A DNA stretch of 64,000 nt from Cryptomeria japonica. Lineage: Eukaryota > Streptophyta > Pinopsida > Cupressales > Cupressaceae. Below the pieces are notes generated by a model. That model was not told the DNA's origin. It was given only the letters and a program-made list of their open reading frames with translations, and did not search any database. Both the position numbers and the translations under genes were made by a program. The stretch's first letter is position 1. Each line of letters begins with the position of its first letter. This document shows, one piece after another, positions 34,489 to 45,900 of this stretch. The stretch covers positions 375,017,018 through 375,081,017 of the forward strand of contig NC_081407.1 of the NCBI RefSeq assembly GCF_030272615.1. Direction: 5' to 3'.

Positions 34489-36690
34489 TCAATTGCTAGG
34501 GGCCATAAGGCCCATAGACTCTGAACACCATCTGAACTTCTCTGTGCTCACAGCCTTAGTTAAAGCATCTGCAACATTCATCAAAGTTTCTACCTTAACC
34601 AGCTTCACCCTACCATCTTCGACCATATCTCTAACAAAATGATACTGAACATCAATATGTTTGGTCCGGGCATGAAATGTCGGGTTCTTAGCTAGGCTAA
34701 TTGCACTCTGACTATCACAGTAAACTGTCACTGTACCTTGTTTTATTCCAATATCCGAACACAGTCTCTTAAGCCAAATGGCCTCTTTACAAGCATGAGT
34801 AGCTGCCATATACTCTGCTTCAGTAGTGGATAAAGCAACCACAACCTGTCGCTTACTCATCCAACTAATTGCACCACCAAACAAAGTAAACACATAAGCA
34901 CTGGTGGATCTTCTGCTATCAATATCACCTACCCAATCTGGATCCACATAACCATGGATATCAAGGGAAGTCATGTCTCCAACTGAATTACCATGATAAC
35001 ACAAAGAATACTCTGAAGTACCTTTCAAATATCTGAAGACTCTTTTGATTGCATCCCAATGAACTCTACCAGGATTAGACATATATCTAGAAAGTACTCC
35101 CACTGCTTGGGCAATGTCTGGTCTAGTACAGACCATATCATACATCAAGCTTCCAACCGCACTCTGGTAAGACACTCTGCTCATGTCTTCCATCTCCAAT
35201 GGGGATGTAGGACAATCTGAAACAGATAGTTTCGTTCCAACTGTAAAAGGAACACTCAATGGTCTACAATTCTGCATGTTGAACCTCTGTAACACTGAAT
35301 TCACATACTTGCTCTGGCTTAGCCATAGCTTTCTGTTCACCCTATCTCTTCTAATTTCCATCCCAAGAATGTGCTTTGCTGCACCAAGATCTTTCATTTC
35401 AAATTTAGCAGCGAGCTGAGACTTCAGTTCTGAAATCATACCTTTCCCTTTACCAATGAATAACATATCATCAACATACAATGCAATGAATAAGAAATGA
35501 TCACCATCAGATTTATAATAAACACAGTGATCTGATTTAGAACGTTCAAATCCCAAACTCAATACATATGTATCAAATTTCTGGTACCACATCCTAGGAC
35601 TTTGTTTGAGGCCATACAAAGATTTCTTCAATTTACAGACCAAATTACTTTTACCTTTCACCACATAGTGCTCCGGCTGTGTCATATAAATATCTTCCTC
35701 CAAATCACCATGAAGGAAACCAGTTTTCACATCCATTTGCTCAACCTCTAAATCATAAGTAGTAGCAATAGAAAGCAAAAATCTAATGGACGTCATTTTT
35801 GCAACAGGAAAAAATATCTCACCGTAATCAACACCCTCAACCTGAGAGTAGCCTTTTGCAACCAACCTTGCTTTATACTTCTTAATGTTTCCATCTGAAC
35901 CAATCTTTTTCTTGAACACCCATTTACAACCAACAGGTTTTCGTCCTTCAGGCAATGGTACAAGATCCCATGTATCATTCTTTTTCAAAGCTGCCATTTC
36001 TTCCTCCATAGCAATCTTCCAGGATTCTGCATCATTCATACCTAATGCCTCTTCTACAGATTTCAGTTCATCCACACTAGTATTCAGAGCAAAAATACAT
36101 CTCCAATCATTAGGTGAATACCTTTCAGGTGGTTGTCTATGTCTTGTAGACCTTCGAACAAGCTGAGTTGGAGGTTCTTCCTCCTCTTCTGAAGATTCAG
36201 AGCTAGACGAGCTCTCCTCAACTTCTTGTCTATCTAGGGGTCTCGATTCAACTCTTTCAGGTGTAGAAGGAAGTTGAATCACATCTTCTTTTTTAGTCTG
36301 TTTTGGCTGCAATGTAACAGAAGGAGACTTAATTTCTCTAAAAATAACACTTCTACTGTGAATTACCTTTTGTTCAACAGGGTCCCAAAGCTTGTATCCT
36401 TTCACACCATAACTATACCCGATGAAGATACATTTCACAACCTTGTTCTCCAACTTTGTTCGCTTCTCCTTTGGCACATGTGCATATGCCTCACAACCAA
36501 AAACTCTAAGATGTCTCAATGAAGGCTTGTGACCTGACCATGCTTCCATAGGCGTTTTATCAACAAGAGCTGATGTAGGAGACCTGTTAATCAGGTAGCA
36601 AGCAGTGGCAACAGCTTCAGCCCAAAACTTTTGTTCAAGACCAGCACCACTCAACATACTCCTAGCCTTTTCCATCAGTGTCCTGTTCAT
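34489..36690 (-). CDS. Copia-2 pol C-terminal part: integrase end, RT, RNase H
   Basis: An open frame of 733 codons, the C-terminal part of the polyprotein. The first residues (MNRTLMEKARSMLSGAGLEQ) are the integrase region containing its last catalytic Glu just upstream, so this Met is not the native start. Then come GYKLWDPVEQK (about residue 150), an acidic Ser/Glu linker, KWVFKKKIGSDGNIKKYKAR, the polymerase Asp pair in IALYVDDMLFIG (about 35455-35490), VCTRPDIAQAVGVLSRYM, and RNase H with LSTTEAEYMAA and YCDSQSAISLAKN. It ends near the polypurine tract as expected. FFPVAKM replaces the usual TFAPVAKM. The frame stays open although upstream parts are broken. Confidence 0.93.
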   Translation of the reverse strand: MNRTLMEKARSMLSGAGLEQKFWAEAVATACYLINRSPTSALVDKTPMEAWSGHKPSLRHLRVFGCEAYAHVPKEKRTKLENKVVKCIFIGYSYGVKGYKLWDPVEQKVIHSRSVIFREIKSPSVTLQPKQTKKEDVIQLPSTPERVESRPLDRQEVEESSSSSESSEEEEEPPTQLVRRSTRHRQPPERYSPNDWRCIFALNTSVDELKSVEEALGMNDAESWKIAMEEEMAALKKNDTWDLVPLPEGRKPVGCKWVFKKKIGSDGNIKKYKARLVAKGYSQVEGVDYGEIFFPVAKMTSIRFLLSIATTYDLEVEQMDVKTGFLHGDLEEDIYMTQPEHYVVKGKSNLVCKLKKSLYGLKQSPRMWYQKFDTYVLSLGFERSKSDHCVYYKSDGDHFLFIALYVDDMLFIGKGKGMISELKSQLAAKFEMKDLGAAKHILGMEIRRDRVNRKLWLSQSKYVNSVLQRFNMQNCRPLSVPFTVGTKLSVSDCPTSPLEMEDMSRVSYQSAVGSLMYDMVCTRPDIAQAVGVLSRYMSNPGRVHWDAIKRVFRYLKGTSEYSLCYHGNSVGDMTSLDIHGYVDPDWVGDIDSRRSTSAYVFTLFGGAISWMSKRQVVVALSTTEAEYMAATHACKEAIWLKRLCSDIGIKQGTVTVYCDSQSAISLAKNPTFHARTKHIDVQYHFVRDMVEDGRVKLVKVETLMNVADALTKAVSTEKFRWCSESMGLMAPSN

Positions 36691-37725
36691 TCTTTCTGCA
36701 ACTCCATTCTGCTGTGGAGAATACGGAGTTGTCTTCTGCCTGTTAATTCCACAGTCTTTTCAGAATCTATCAAAATCATTAGAGCAAAACTCACCGCCAT
36801 TATCAGTTCTCAAACATTTTATTTTCTTTCCAGTCTGCAACTCAACCATTGCTTTAAATTCTTTAAAACGACTAAAAACTTCAGATTTACTCTTTAGAAA
36901 ATAAACCCATGTCCTTCTACTAAAATCATCAATAAATGAAACATAATATGTGGTTTTTCCAATCGAAGAGACATCTACTGGACCAAACACATCAGAATGG
37001 ATAAGATCCAAAACACCACAAGTTTTATGAGAACTCGAGTAAAACTGAACGCGGTTTTGTTTTCCATAAATGCAATGCTCATAGAAATCAAAGTCAAGAT
37101 TACAATCATTCAAACCTTCAACAAGGTTTTTATTTTTCAAGGTCCTTAGACCCTTTTCTCCAATGTGGCCAAGTCTCTGGTGCCATAACATAGTCTTTTC
37201 TGCAGGTAACTTTGCTTCAGACGAAAGAGCACCCTTAGGTACCCAAAAACCATTTCCATCTGCTGAAGGTGAAACCTTCAAATCTTCCAGTGAAGTATCC
37301 GCAGATTTACTTTTTACAGAAGTGCTATTACACTCAACAGTGTATGCTTCAAGCTTATACAAAGTGCCAAACCTGACACCTCTAGCAACTACCATAGCAC
37401 CCTTAATCATCTTACATCCTGCTTCAGAAAAGACTACCTGCACACCCGCATCTATCAGTTTGCTCACAGATAACATGTTTCGTTTTAATCCAGGGATATG
37501 TAACACACCATTAATCCTTTTTATTCTACCATCAGAAAACCTGATTCTAACTTTACCTCGACCAACAATGTCTAGAGGTGAATCATCACCCAAGTACACC
37601 TTACCTCCATTAAATCCTTCATATTCAGAAAACCAATCCCTATTGGAAGTCATATGAAAAGATGCACCTGAGTCAATTAGCCAGGCATCATTACCTGCAT
37701 GAGTCGCCAAAGCCGCAATAAATGC
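36691..37725 (-). pseudogene. Copia-2 protease and integrase core
   Basis: AWLIDSGASFHMTSN at about 37650-37690 is the copia protease active site. Integrase follows with LWHQRLGHIGEKGL and HCIYGKQ; the first Cys of the zinc finger pair appears replaced (DFYEHC). The core is HSDVFGPVDVSSIG, FIDDFSRRTWVYF and LRTDNGGEFCSNDF, then a stop after DRF (about 36760) where Cys is expected. Reading then continues in frame into the 733-codon pol part. Confidence 0.92.
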
Positions 37726-38534
37726 ATCGCCATCTTCCTTGTCGGACTCAGAATCAGAATCGAACTTTTTCTTTTCTTCTTCTTCTTTTCTTCTTTGCAG
37801 TCCTTACGGATGTGACCCGGTTTACCGCAGTTCCAGCAAATGACTTTGGACTTTCCAGGAGATTTCGATCTCCCTTTGGATTTGGACTTGTCGCGCTTCT
37901 CATTCTTCTTGCCTTTCTCCTTAGGTCTTCCACGAACGATTAGGGCTTCCTTTGAATTGATGGATACCTTCCTTCGCATCTCTTCACCGAGTAGGGCACC
38001 CACCACGTCTTCAGATTTTAAAACAACAGAAGTACTACCGATAGCCATAACAAGAGAATCCTACGAATCAGGCAAAGAACAAAGCAAGATCTGACATTTC
38101 TCCTCCTCATCCATCTTAACACTGATGGATACTAATTGAGCCACCAACATATTGAATGCTTCCAGGTGGTCTGCAATTCGTCCACCCTCTTCCATCTTCA
38201 AGGAATACAATTTTTTTCTTAAGAAAATTTGATTTAATAAAGATTTCACTTGATACATCTCACCAAGCTTAGTCCATAGCTTGTTTGCAGAGTTCTCTTC
38301 ATGGACATTGATTAGAATAGAGTCTGCCAGGCACAGTCTGATTAGACCCTTGTCTTTTCGGTCCATAACGTCATACTGAGCTACCGCAGTAGGATCTGAG
38401 GGCCTTTGGACATTCGCATCAACAGCACCCCAAAGATCTTGATCTATTAGCAAATCTTCCATCTTCAGCTTCCACATCTCAAAATTAATTCCATTAAATT
38501 TCTCCACCTCTATTCTCCCTGACGAACTCGCCAT
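37726..38534 (-). pseudogene. Copia-2 GAG with CCHC knuckle
   Basis: The start at 38534 (MASSSGRIEVEKFNGINFEM) follows a leader after the primer site. It is open to 38061, where CSLPDS meets a stop, then continues in the same frame (MAIGSTSVVLKSEDVVGALL) through a Lys-rich stretch to the knuckle CWNCGKPGHIRKDC (about 37800-37840). A frameshift in the Lys/Glu-rich tail near 37780 moves it off the protease frame. Confidence 0.92.
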
Positions 38535-38644
38535 CTGAATATTCCTGCAACAAGATCAAAAAGTGTCTTCTGCACAAGCTCCCACTCAAATCTGGATTAG
38601 TTCAAAAAACCCAACTGCCCACAATTGAAACCAAAGGTGATCAG

Positions 38645-38656
38645 GCTCTGATACCA
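38645..38656 (-). other. Copia-2 primer-binding site
   Basis: TGGTATCAGAGC on the coding strand, two bases inside the 5' LTR. Confidence 0.93.
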
Positions 38657-38658
38657 CT

Positions 38659-39546
38659 TGTAAGGAAGTTAAGTAGCAGAAACAACTTTCTACACTAACC
38701 TTAAGAGGAGGGTAATGCAAAATTTTTTCAGATCATTACAACAGTTACAAAAAAATAGAAATAGATATAATAGCATTCATACCACAACACAGTGATTTAC
38801 GTGGGGAAAACCCTTTCAGGAAAAAAACCCCACACTCCAAAAGTAGCTCAATATTTTATTTAGCAATCAAAAACAAATTACAACATACTTGCAGAGAAAA
38901 CTCTTCACAGGAGTACCACTAATCAGAGATTCAGAGGCAATTCAATAGCCATAAGACTCTCTTACACCCAACCTCTATCTCACACACCTCATAAATAGGA
39001 GATACAATACAAGAAACCGTCAAACGGTATTACAAAACCATGGGCTAAAACCACCCAATAAGATGTAGCCGACCTTATCTCCCTTCTAGATTCCCTATGA
39101 CATGTTAAAGCACACATCAACACGTGTTGCTCCCTTTTACAGTTCATTTATGTATCCGATACAAATTATTTTTCCTATTTCAGGAGTACAAACTTCCGGA
39201 GGCCATAACTTGAGAACCGGGTGTCCGATTGACGAACCGTTTGAAGCGTCGGAAAGCTCGCGAAGTGCTCTATCACCTCGTAACTGGCTATGACCACTTT
39301 TCAGGGCATTTTGGAGCCTCTAAAGCCCCCAAAATTAAGTTTAAACATTTTATCGCACCCCTCCAAGACAAAAACTTTAATATCTTCAAAACTAGCTGTG
39401 ACCTTGCGACGCAACTTTACCGGAATGCTTATCTAGCCAACCAGAAGCTTCAGGGAGAGTTTCGCACCATTTCGTGCTCAAATGAAAACTTACTATAAAT
39501 AGTAACCTCGCATAAATGCAAGGTTGAGACACCATTTTTCCCAACA
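38659..39546 (-). repeat. Copia-2 5' LTR
   Basis: About 888 bp, TGTAAGGAAG to CCCAACA. It lacks a few bases present in the left LTR near 39285 (left copy: CACTGCACCGGTTATGG). Confidence 0.94.
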
Positions 39547-39551
39547 TATAT
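39547..39551. repeat. Target-site duplication TATAT, right of Copia-2
   Basis: Identical to 33533-33537. Confidence 0.9.
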
Positions 39552-39867
39552 GTCATCAAAATTAGAAAAAAATAAGTTGATTTATATTTTGTTTTTTGGT
39601 GGGAACTAAAACTCCTGATTTTCAACATTTTTCAACAATAAAAAATTTGACTTTAAAAGTAAAAAAAAACATACCAATCCCTGACAATATTATTTTTTAA
39701 AAATAATAAACTCAAACGTCATCAAATTTTACACATTTCATCAATTTACATCATCTTCAAATTCAAAATATAAATGCCACTTTTATGGCGTCAAAATTGA
39801 ATACTTATTGTTGTGTTAACCTTTTCCTTTATAAAAGTGTGACATAGGTTTGTACTTTTACCCAACT

Positions 39868-40330
39868 ATGAACACCATTATGAAGAAAAGCCACAAAATT
39901 GTGAAGAATTCTGCTACTACTATGAGCACCTTGGTGGATAAGATGGAAAAAACCTACCAGGGGACCCTGTTTGTGGACTTGGAAGTTGGAAAAGACAAAA
40001 GATAGAAAGAAGATTCCGGCCCCTCGTAGAGGACTAGAGCCAACCTGAAGAGAAAAGTGGATTCTGAACCTCAGGAGATCTAGGAGTTGAAGAAGGTGGC
40101 TCAGGAGATGAATAACCTTGAAGCTGAGATTGCTAATATCTTAAAATCCTTTGTTTAGCTTTGTCTGTTTGGTGTTGGCTTTTTGTTGACTTTTGGCTTG
40201 TTGCTACTATCCATTTTTGTCTGTTTTGTATATTTCCTTTCTTACTGAACTTTGTTTGATTCTTTTATCTAACTTGTAAACTCTGTGGTTTCGGGTCCCT
40301 GTAAAACCCATTTTTTCCTTAATAAAAACA
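39868..40330 (+). pseudogene. Unrecognised short coding remnant with 3'-end-like tail
   Basis: ATG at 39868 opens a charged frame (MNTIMKKSHKIVKNSATTMS, TLVDKMEKTYQG) that is broken by three stops before ending near 40158 (NNLEAEIANILKSFV). The following 170 bp are T-rich and end in GTAAAACCC, a T-run and CCTTAATAAAAAC, which looks like the 3' tail of a transcript or a LINE-type element. The family is not recognised. Confidence 0.35.
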
Positions 40331-40479
40331 ATGCTAGTTCCTAAAATAATAAGAAAATGTATGTTAATATAAAATAGAGAAGCAAATTTATGCATATGAT
40401 ACCTTATCAATCAAACCACACTTGAATCACTCATACCTAAATTCTAGTAGATGTAATAAAGGAAACGCGATTATCAATG

Positions 40480-40980
40480 CCTAGAACAAGATGGTTTTAG
40501 AATGAGGAATCAAGGATTGGAATTTAGAAATGAACCTTATTACCATGTTAAATGTTAAGATAAAAACTTGATCAATGAAACTAAAAAGACTTAATATCAT
40601 AATAGATGTGCATTAGGGATTAGAAAGGACTCTAAGGTCATGCAAAAATAAGTCAAAAGGTGTGAAGCAAGTTTGATCATAGATTCTCTAGATTATTCAT
40701 CCTTAGAGTGAGGCTTTAGGAGTTGGGGGCTGGGAAGGAGATATAAACTTTATTGAAATGAGTCAAGTGTTATTACGAAAATCTAATCATAGAAGGTCAA
40801 AAGACCTAATAGTTTTAGGATAAGGAATTGAAGATTGGGGCTCAAGAAGGATGTCTATCCTAGATCAAAATGAGTTGAAAGGTATGATGTAGGACTAATC
40901 ATTGAAGATCAAAAAACATAATCATTTTTAGAACAAGGCCTTAAAGAATAAGGATTATGGTGGTCTAATCTCCTTCTCAA
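40480..40980. repeat. Decayed tandem repeat, about 125 bp
   Basis: Three to four rough copies share AATCATAGAAGGTCAAAAGA-like and AAGGAATTGAAGATTGGGG-like segments, heavily diverged. Confidence 0.5.
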
Positions 40981-41722
40981 AGAAGGCTAGGGATTGTTAA
41001 ATGGGTCTAAAGACTGATGAGATGTAGTGACATCATCACAAACCTCAATTGGTGTTTCAATGAATGGGAGGATTTGATAAAGATCAAAACAAAAACAAAA
41101 ATAAAAAGAGAACGAGAAAACGCAACAATATTTAAATAAAATACAATTAAAAAAGATCCTAAAGTTGAATTTGTGATATAAAATATAGGGGAAGGAGAGA
41201 AATGAAGACCAAACACATGTGAGAGAAAGAGACAAAGGAAAAAATGACCAAAAATAATCCCAAAACTTGAAGCCAACATAAGAGAAAAACAATCCTAGGA
41301 CCTAGTACAAATGAGCAAAGGAATCTAAATAACATATGAAAAACATGAGCCCAATGAAGAGGATAAAAGGAAAACACAATGCCAATTGTGACCATGACAC
41401 CATGAATTCATACATGGGCATAGAAGAAGACCACCATGAAACCACAATTGAGTACATGACCACTAGTGTTTTACAACTGTTTTATGCAATGAAAAATCAA
41501 GGCATTGAAAAGTAAATTGGCATTAAAAATGATGCAAATGACCATAAAAACCCTTTACAATCATGCACACTAAAAGGTTATATTAATGCATTTCAATGGA
41601 GTTATTAAAATTGAGAGTGGTAGGTTGTCAACTAACAATAAATTTCCTATATTGGGTGTTGAGGATAAAGGTTTCATTTAAAGTAATGCCACAAGAAAAA
41701 AATATTCTCAAACCTATAGGTA

Positions 41723-41727
41723 TTTAT
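41723..41727. repeat. Target-site duplication TTTAT, left of Copia-3
   Basis: TTTAT precedes TGTTGG here and follows CTTGACA at 48516-48520. Confidence 0.93.
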
Positions 41728-42832
41728 TGTTGGAATTATGGATATGTTGCATTAGTTTTGTCATTAATGTCAATACTTATCCTTCTGGAGATCTCTGGTT
41801 ATGTTGAACCGACACATTGTGTTCACCGACAAGTTCAGTGACTTATGCACAGTCACCGGTATATTGTTCACCGACAGGTTATATTGTTCATCGACATTGA
41901 GGATGACTTGTTATCATCTGGAGATCATTTGATTATGTCGAAGACATGGTTTGGATACTTGGTTTTGGAATTATGGTTAATGGTCTAAATGGGTTGACAT
42001 ATTTGTTGTTATCAGCAAATTGATCTAGGTTATGGACCGGTATGCATTATCTATTCCAGATCAGCACGACACGTTGTGGAGATGATTTATTGATTGGATA
42101 TTGTTGTAAATGTATTACGCCAACATGATTCATCGCATCTTAACTTGTTTGTAATTGATTTAATTGTAATATCCTTAGTGAGCCGACCTACACATTTGGT
42201 CTTAGGTTTTGTATATATGTAAGATCTCATTTGTGAGATAAGCAACAATGGATATGTGAATAGCGTATGGTATGTAAGGCTATGTAACATGGTATGTGCG
42301 AATATTGAAGATCATATGAGCAGACCATAGAGAAGGTTTAAGGAAGGTTTTGAAGGTGATTATCAGAGCTTAACCAGTACTGAATCCAACATTGGAGATG
42401 CCACTTTGAGCAGTATATTATCATTGGATTTAACCATCCAATTTTTGTCAGTGTGACTCCTATTTTGTGATTGAGCAGTGAGCTCTAGGTGGTTTGCCTT
42501 GCTGCATGTACAGACCCTATTTGTATACATATACTATCTGTAGTAGTATCATCTGATTGTGGGTAAGGTTTCCCATCATGGTTTTTCCCCTTATAGGGTT
42601 TCCACGTACAAATATCTATGTTATGTGTTGTGGATGTTGTTTTTCTTTCTGTTTCATGCATTAAGTTTCACCGGTATTGATATTAACTGTTAATCTGTTA
42701 GCCAGCTTTAAGTTTGGTTTACCGGTATTATGCATCAAGTTTGAGTAAGTTATAATTGGGTTGAAATTCATAGACAACTGATTCACCCCCGCCCCCCCCC
42801 CCCCCCTCTCAGTTGCCTTTTGGGTCCTAACA
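41728..42832 (+). repeat. Copia-3 5' LTR
   Basis: 1105 bp, TGTTGGAATT to GGTCCTAACA. GTATATATGTAAGATC at about 42211 is a TATA-like site. The 3' part carries a long C-run before CTCTCAGTTGCC. Confidence 0.94.
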
Positions 42833-42834
42833 AT

Positions 42835-42846
42835 TGGTATCAGAGC
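42835..42846 (+). other. Copia-3 primer-binding site
   Basis: TGGTATCAGAGC two bases after the 5' LTR, initiator-Met tRNA type. Confidence 0.94.
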
Positions 42847-42889
42847 CTAGTCCTCTTTTTGCAGAAGTCTAACAACTTGAAGAGATCCT

Positions 42890-43900
42890 ATGGCAACTAA
42901 CATTTTTAGGAAGGACAGTCTGAAACTTGATGGAACCAACTATGGTATATGGAAGATTAGAATGCAGAAACATCTGAATTACATTGGAAGAGACATATGG
43001 GAAGTTACAAAGAATGGCTATGTTGGTCCTACACCGAATCAACCTAATCCACCAACATTGGGTAAAGATCAAGAAAATTATTGCAAAGCAAGAGAAGCAC
43101 TTTTAAGTGCATTATCAGATCAACAAATCATGGGATTATCAGACCGATCTACTGCTAAAGATATTTGGGATAAATTGGAGACATTGAATGAAGGAGATAC
43201 CACTGTCAAAATTGCAAAACTAGAATGTTTCTGGGTCAGGTATAAAAATTTAAAAATGGAAGAAGATGAAAGAATTTATGCTTTTATGGAAAGAGTTAAT
43301 GAAATTGTTTTAGGAATATAATGTTGTGGAGGATCCTTAAGTGAAGATGAAATTGTTTCTAAAGTTTTAAGATCTTTTCCACCGACATATAAAATGAAAG
43401 TAACTACTATTAATGAGTTGAGAACAATGCCTAATACATCAGTATCTAGAGATACCTTGGTTGGAAAACTTTCAGCATTTGAGCTTGAGGAATTTGGTCC
43501 TGTTGCTACAATTAAAATAGATTTAGCCTTCAAAGCATCATCATCTATAGCATCGTCATCATCATCTGACAAATTTGATTGGAAAGCACTTTATGGAAGA
43601 GAACTTGAAGATATCAGAAGGGAAAATGAAGAACTGGAAGAACTTGAAGCACTATTTGCAAGGAAAATGACTAAAGGTCCAGTTAGAAGTAAGTTTGAAG
43701 GTAAATCACCATTTAAATGTTTTAATTGCTATAAAGTTGGTCATATGGCATCTAGATGTCCTGACAGACATGCAAGATTGAGAGAGGAAGCTAAAAGAAC
43801 ATATACGCCTAACCTTGAATATCAGAGATACAAATTTAAGAAGAATAGAGACAAATCTTGTTACTATGCTGATGAAGGAGTTACTGATGATTCTGATTAA
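42890..43900 (+). pseudogene. Copia-3 GAG with CCHC knuckle
   Basis: ATG at 42890, 44 bases past the primer site, gives MATNIFRKDSLKLDGTNYGI and WKIRMQKHLNYIGRDIWEV. A stop at 43319 (after NEIVLGI) interrupts it, and the same frame resumes with SLSEDEIVSKVLRSFPPTYK. The knuckle CFNCYKVGHMASRC is at about 43717-43760. The frame ends at 43900. Confidence 0.93.
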
Positions 43901-45900
43901 GAACTGACAGACAATGGATGGGATTTTGTTTCAATAAAAGAAGATCAACCGACACCTACTGTTCCACCGATAGAGCAGGCCTTTGCAGCTAAAATTGAAG
44001 AAAAGGATGAATGGATCATAGATTCCGAATGTTCACATCATATGACTGGTGATAGAAGTAAATTCTTATCTTTTCAGAAATATAGTGCAGGTCTAGTAAG
44101 ATTTGGGGATGATAAAACTTGTTTGATCAAAGGAAAAGGCACTATATATTTGGATGGAAAGCACAATACTGACAATGTTTATTATGTTAAAGGTTTGAAG
44201 CATAATCTTTTGAGTGTTGATCAATTAGTTGAAAAGGGATTTCAGTTACAATTCAAGAATGGTAAATGCAAAATCATGAATGTAACTGGTTTGGAGATTG
44301 CAACCAGTAATCAGACTAAAGGTAATATCTTTCATTTGAACAACAATGGTAAGACATGCTTGATTGCACATATTGATAAAATTTTGTTATGGCATAAGAG
44401 ACTTTGCCATGTAAATTTTGATTGCATTGTAAAGATCAGTTCAACTAAGGCAGTAAGGGATTTACCTAAGATTATGAAACCTCATAATCCGATATGTAAG
44501 GAATGTCAAATGGGAAAGCATGTTAGAACAAATTTTAAGAGTATTTATGAGAAATCCAATAATGTTCTTGATTTAATCCATACTGACTTGTGTGGTCCAG
44601 CAAGAACAAGAAGTCTACAGGTAGATAGATACTTTATGCTAATCATTGATGATTATTCTAGAATGTGTTGGGTTACTTTTCTCAAGGAGAAATCAAAAGT
44701 TTTTGGGAAATTCAAACTATTCAAGGCAATGGTAGAGAATAAAACCAGTAAGAAAATCAAATGTTTAAGATCTGATCAAGGAGGAGAATTTACATCTAAG
44801 GAATTTAATACCTTCTGTGAAGTAAATGGAATCAAAAGACAACTATCTGCACCTCAAACACCTCAACAAAATGGAATTGTGGAAAAGAAGAACAAAACTA
44901 TTCTGGATGCAACTAGAAGCATGATATTGGAAGCAAATCTACCTCATGTGTATTGGAGAGAAGTAGTGAATACAACGGTTTACACTTTTAACAGAGTTCA
45001 CATCAAAGGTGAAACCGGTAATACCCCTTATGAACTATGGTTTGGTAATACTCCTACTCTTAAATACTTCAGAATATTTGGAAGCAAATGTTATATTAGA
45101 AGAGATGAGTATATTGGTAAATTTGATCTTAGAAGTGATGAAGGAATATTTCTTGGTTATTCATCTAAAACCAAGGCATATAGATGTTTTAATAAAAGAT
45201 TACAAAAAATCATTGAGAGTGCTAATGTGAAGATAGATGAACAATTTAGAGGAAATTCAAGGTCTATAGATTTTGAACCGACAGTTGAGATGATCATAAA
45301 TGAACCTATACAGAGTGCGGATCCAGTCACACTGACATCATTAGAGAATTCCACAGTGACTGAAGAACAACAAGAAGTAAATAAACCCAGGTATGTAAGA
45401 CTGAATCACTCAGAAAATCAGATAATTGGGAACAAGTGTAAAGGTGTTATGACAAGTGGAAGACTGGAAAATGAAGAGGTATGTTTAATTTCTCAAATTG
45501 AACCAACATCTGTTATTGAGGCATGTGAAGATGAACATTGGATTAAAGCCATGGAAGATGAACTAGAACAAATTGAAAAGAACAATACATGGACATTAGT
45601 TCCCCGACCTAAAGACAAAACTGTAATTGGAACTAAATGGGTATTCAGAAACAAACTCAATGAAGATGGTAAGATAATCAGGAACAAAGCAAGATTAGTG
45701 TGTAAAGGATATTCACAAAAAGAGGGAATTGATTATAATGAAACCTTTGCACCGGTAGCTAGAATTGAGGCAGTCAAATTATTTCTTGCATTTGCAGCTC
45801 ATAAGAACTACAAAGTATATCAAATGGATGTAAAATGTGCATTTCTGAATCGTGATCTTGAAGAGGAAGTTTACATTTAACAACCTGAAGGAATTTTATT
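43901..45900 (+). pseudogene. Copia-3 protease, integrase and start of RT
   Basis: The protease motif reads [14 protein letters not shown] (about 44013-44054), with Glu where the family has Gly in DSG, which should abolish activity. Integrase has [13 protein letters not shown] and CKECQMGKH (zinc finger), [31 protein letters not shown] and [14 protein letters not shown], with the third acidic residue in GIVEKKNKT, so the D-D-E set looks complete. RT begins [20 protein letters not shown] and ends at a stop after EEEVYI (45878-45880), where Gln is expected in the following QPEG motif. Confidence 0.93.

Larger units (their letters stand above)
33538..39546 (-). mobile_element. Copia-2: complete Tnt1-like LTR retrotransposon
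   Basis: 6009 bp with two LTRs of about 890 bp, primer site, polypurine tract, 5-bp duplication TATAT and a full set of copia domains on the minus strand. It is the best preserved element here: pol is open for 733 codons. A stop in GAG, a frameshift before protease, and one stop in integrase make this copy defective. GAG (VEKFNGINFEMWKLKMEDLL) and reverse transcriptase resemble the Tnt1/Tork group by my reading; lineage is inference. Confidence 0.96.
39552..41727. other. Spacer between Copia-2 and Copia-3
   Basis: AT-rich, with a peptide-coding remnant at 39868-40330 and decayed tandem repeats at about 40480-40980. Minus frames at 40987-41395 are hydrophobic chance frames. No host gene was recognised. 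Confidence 0.5.

Noticed and set aside
40987-41395. Hydrophobic minus frames
   Set aside because: Phe/Leu-rich by composition, overlapping in three phases, with no membrane-protein family signature.
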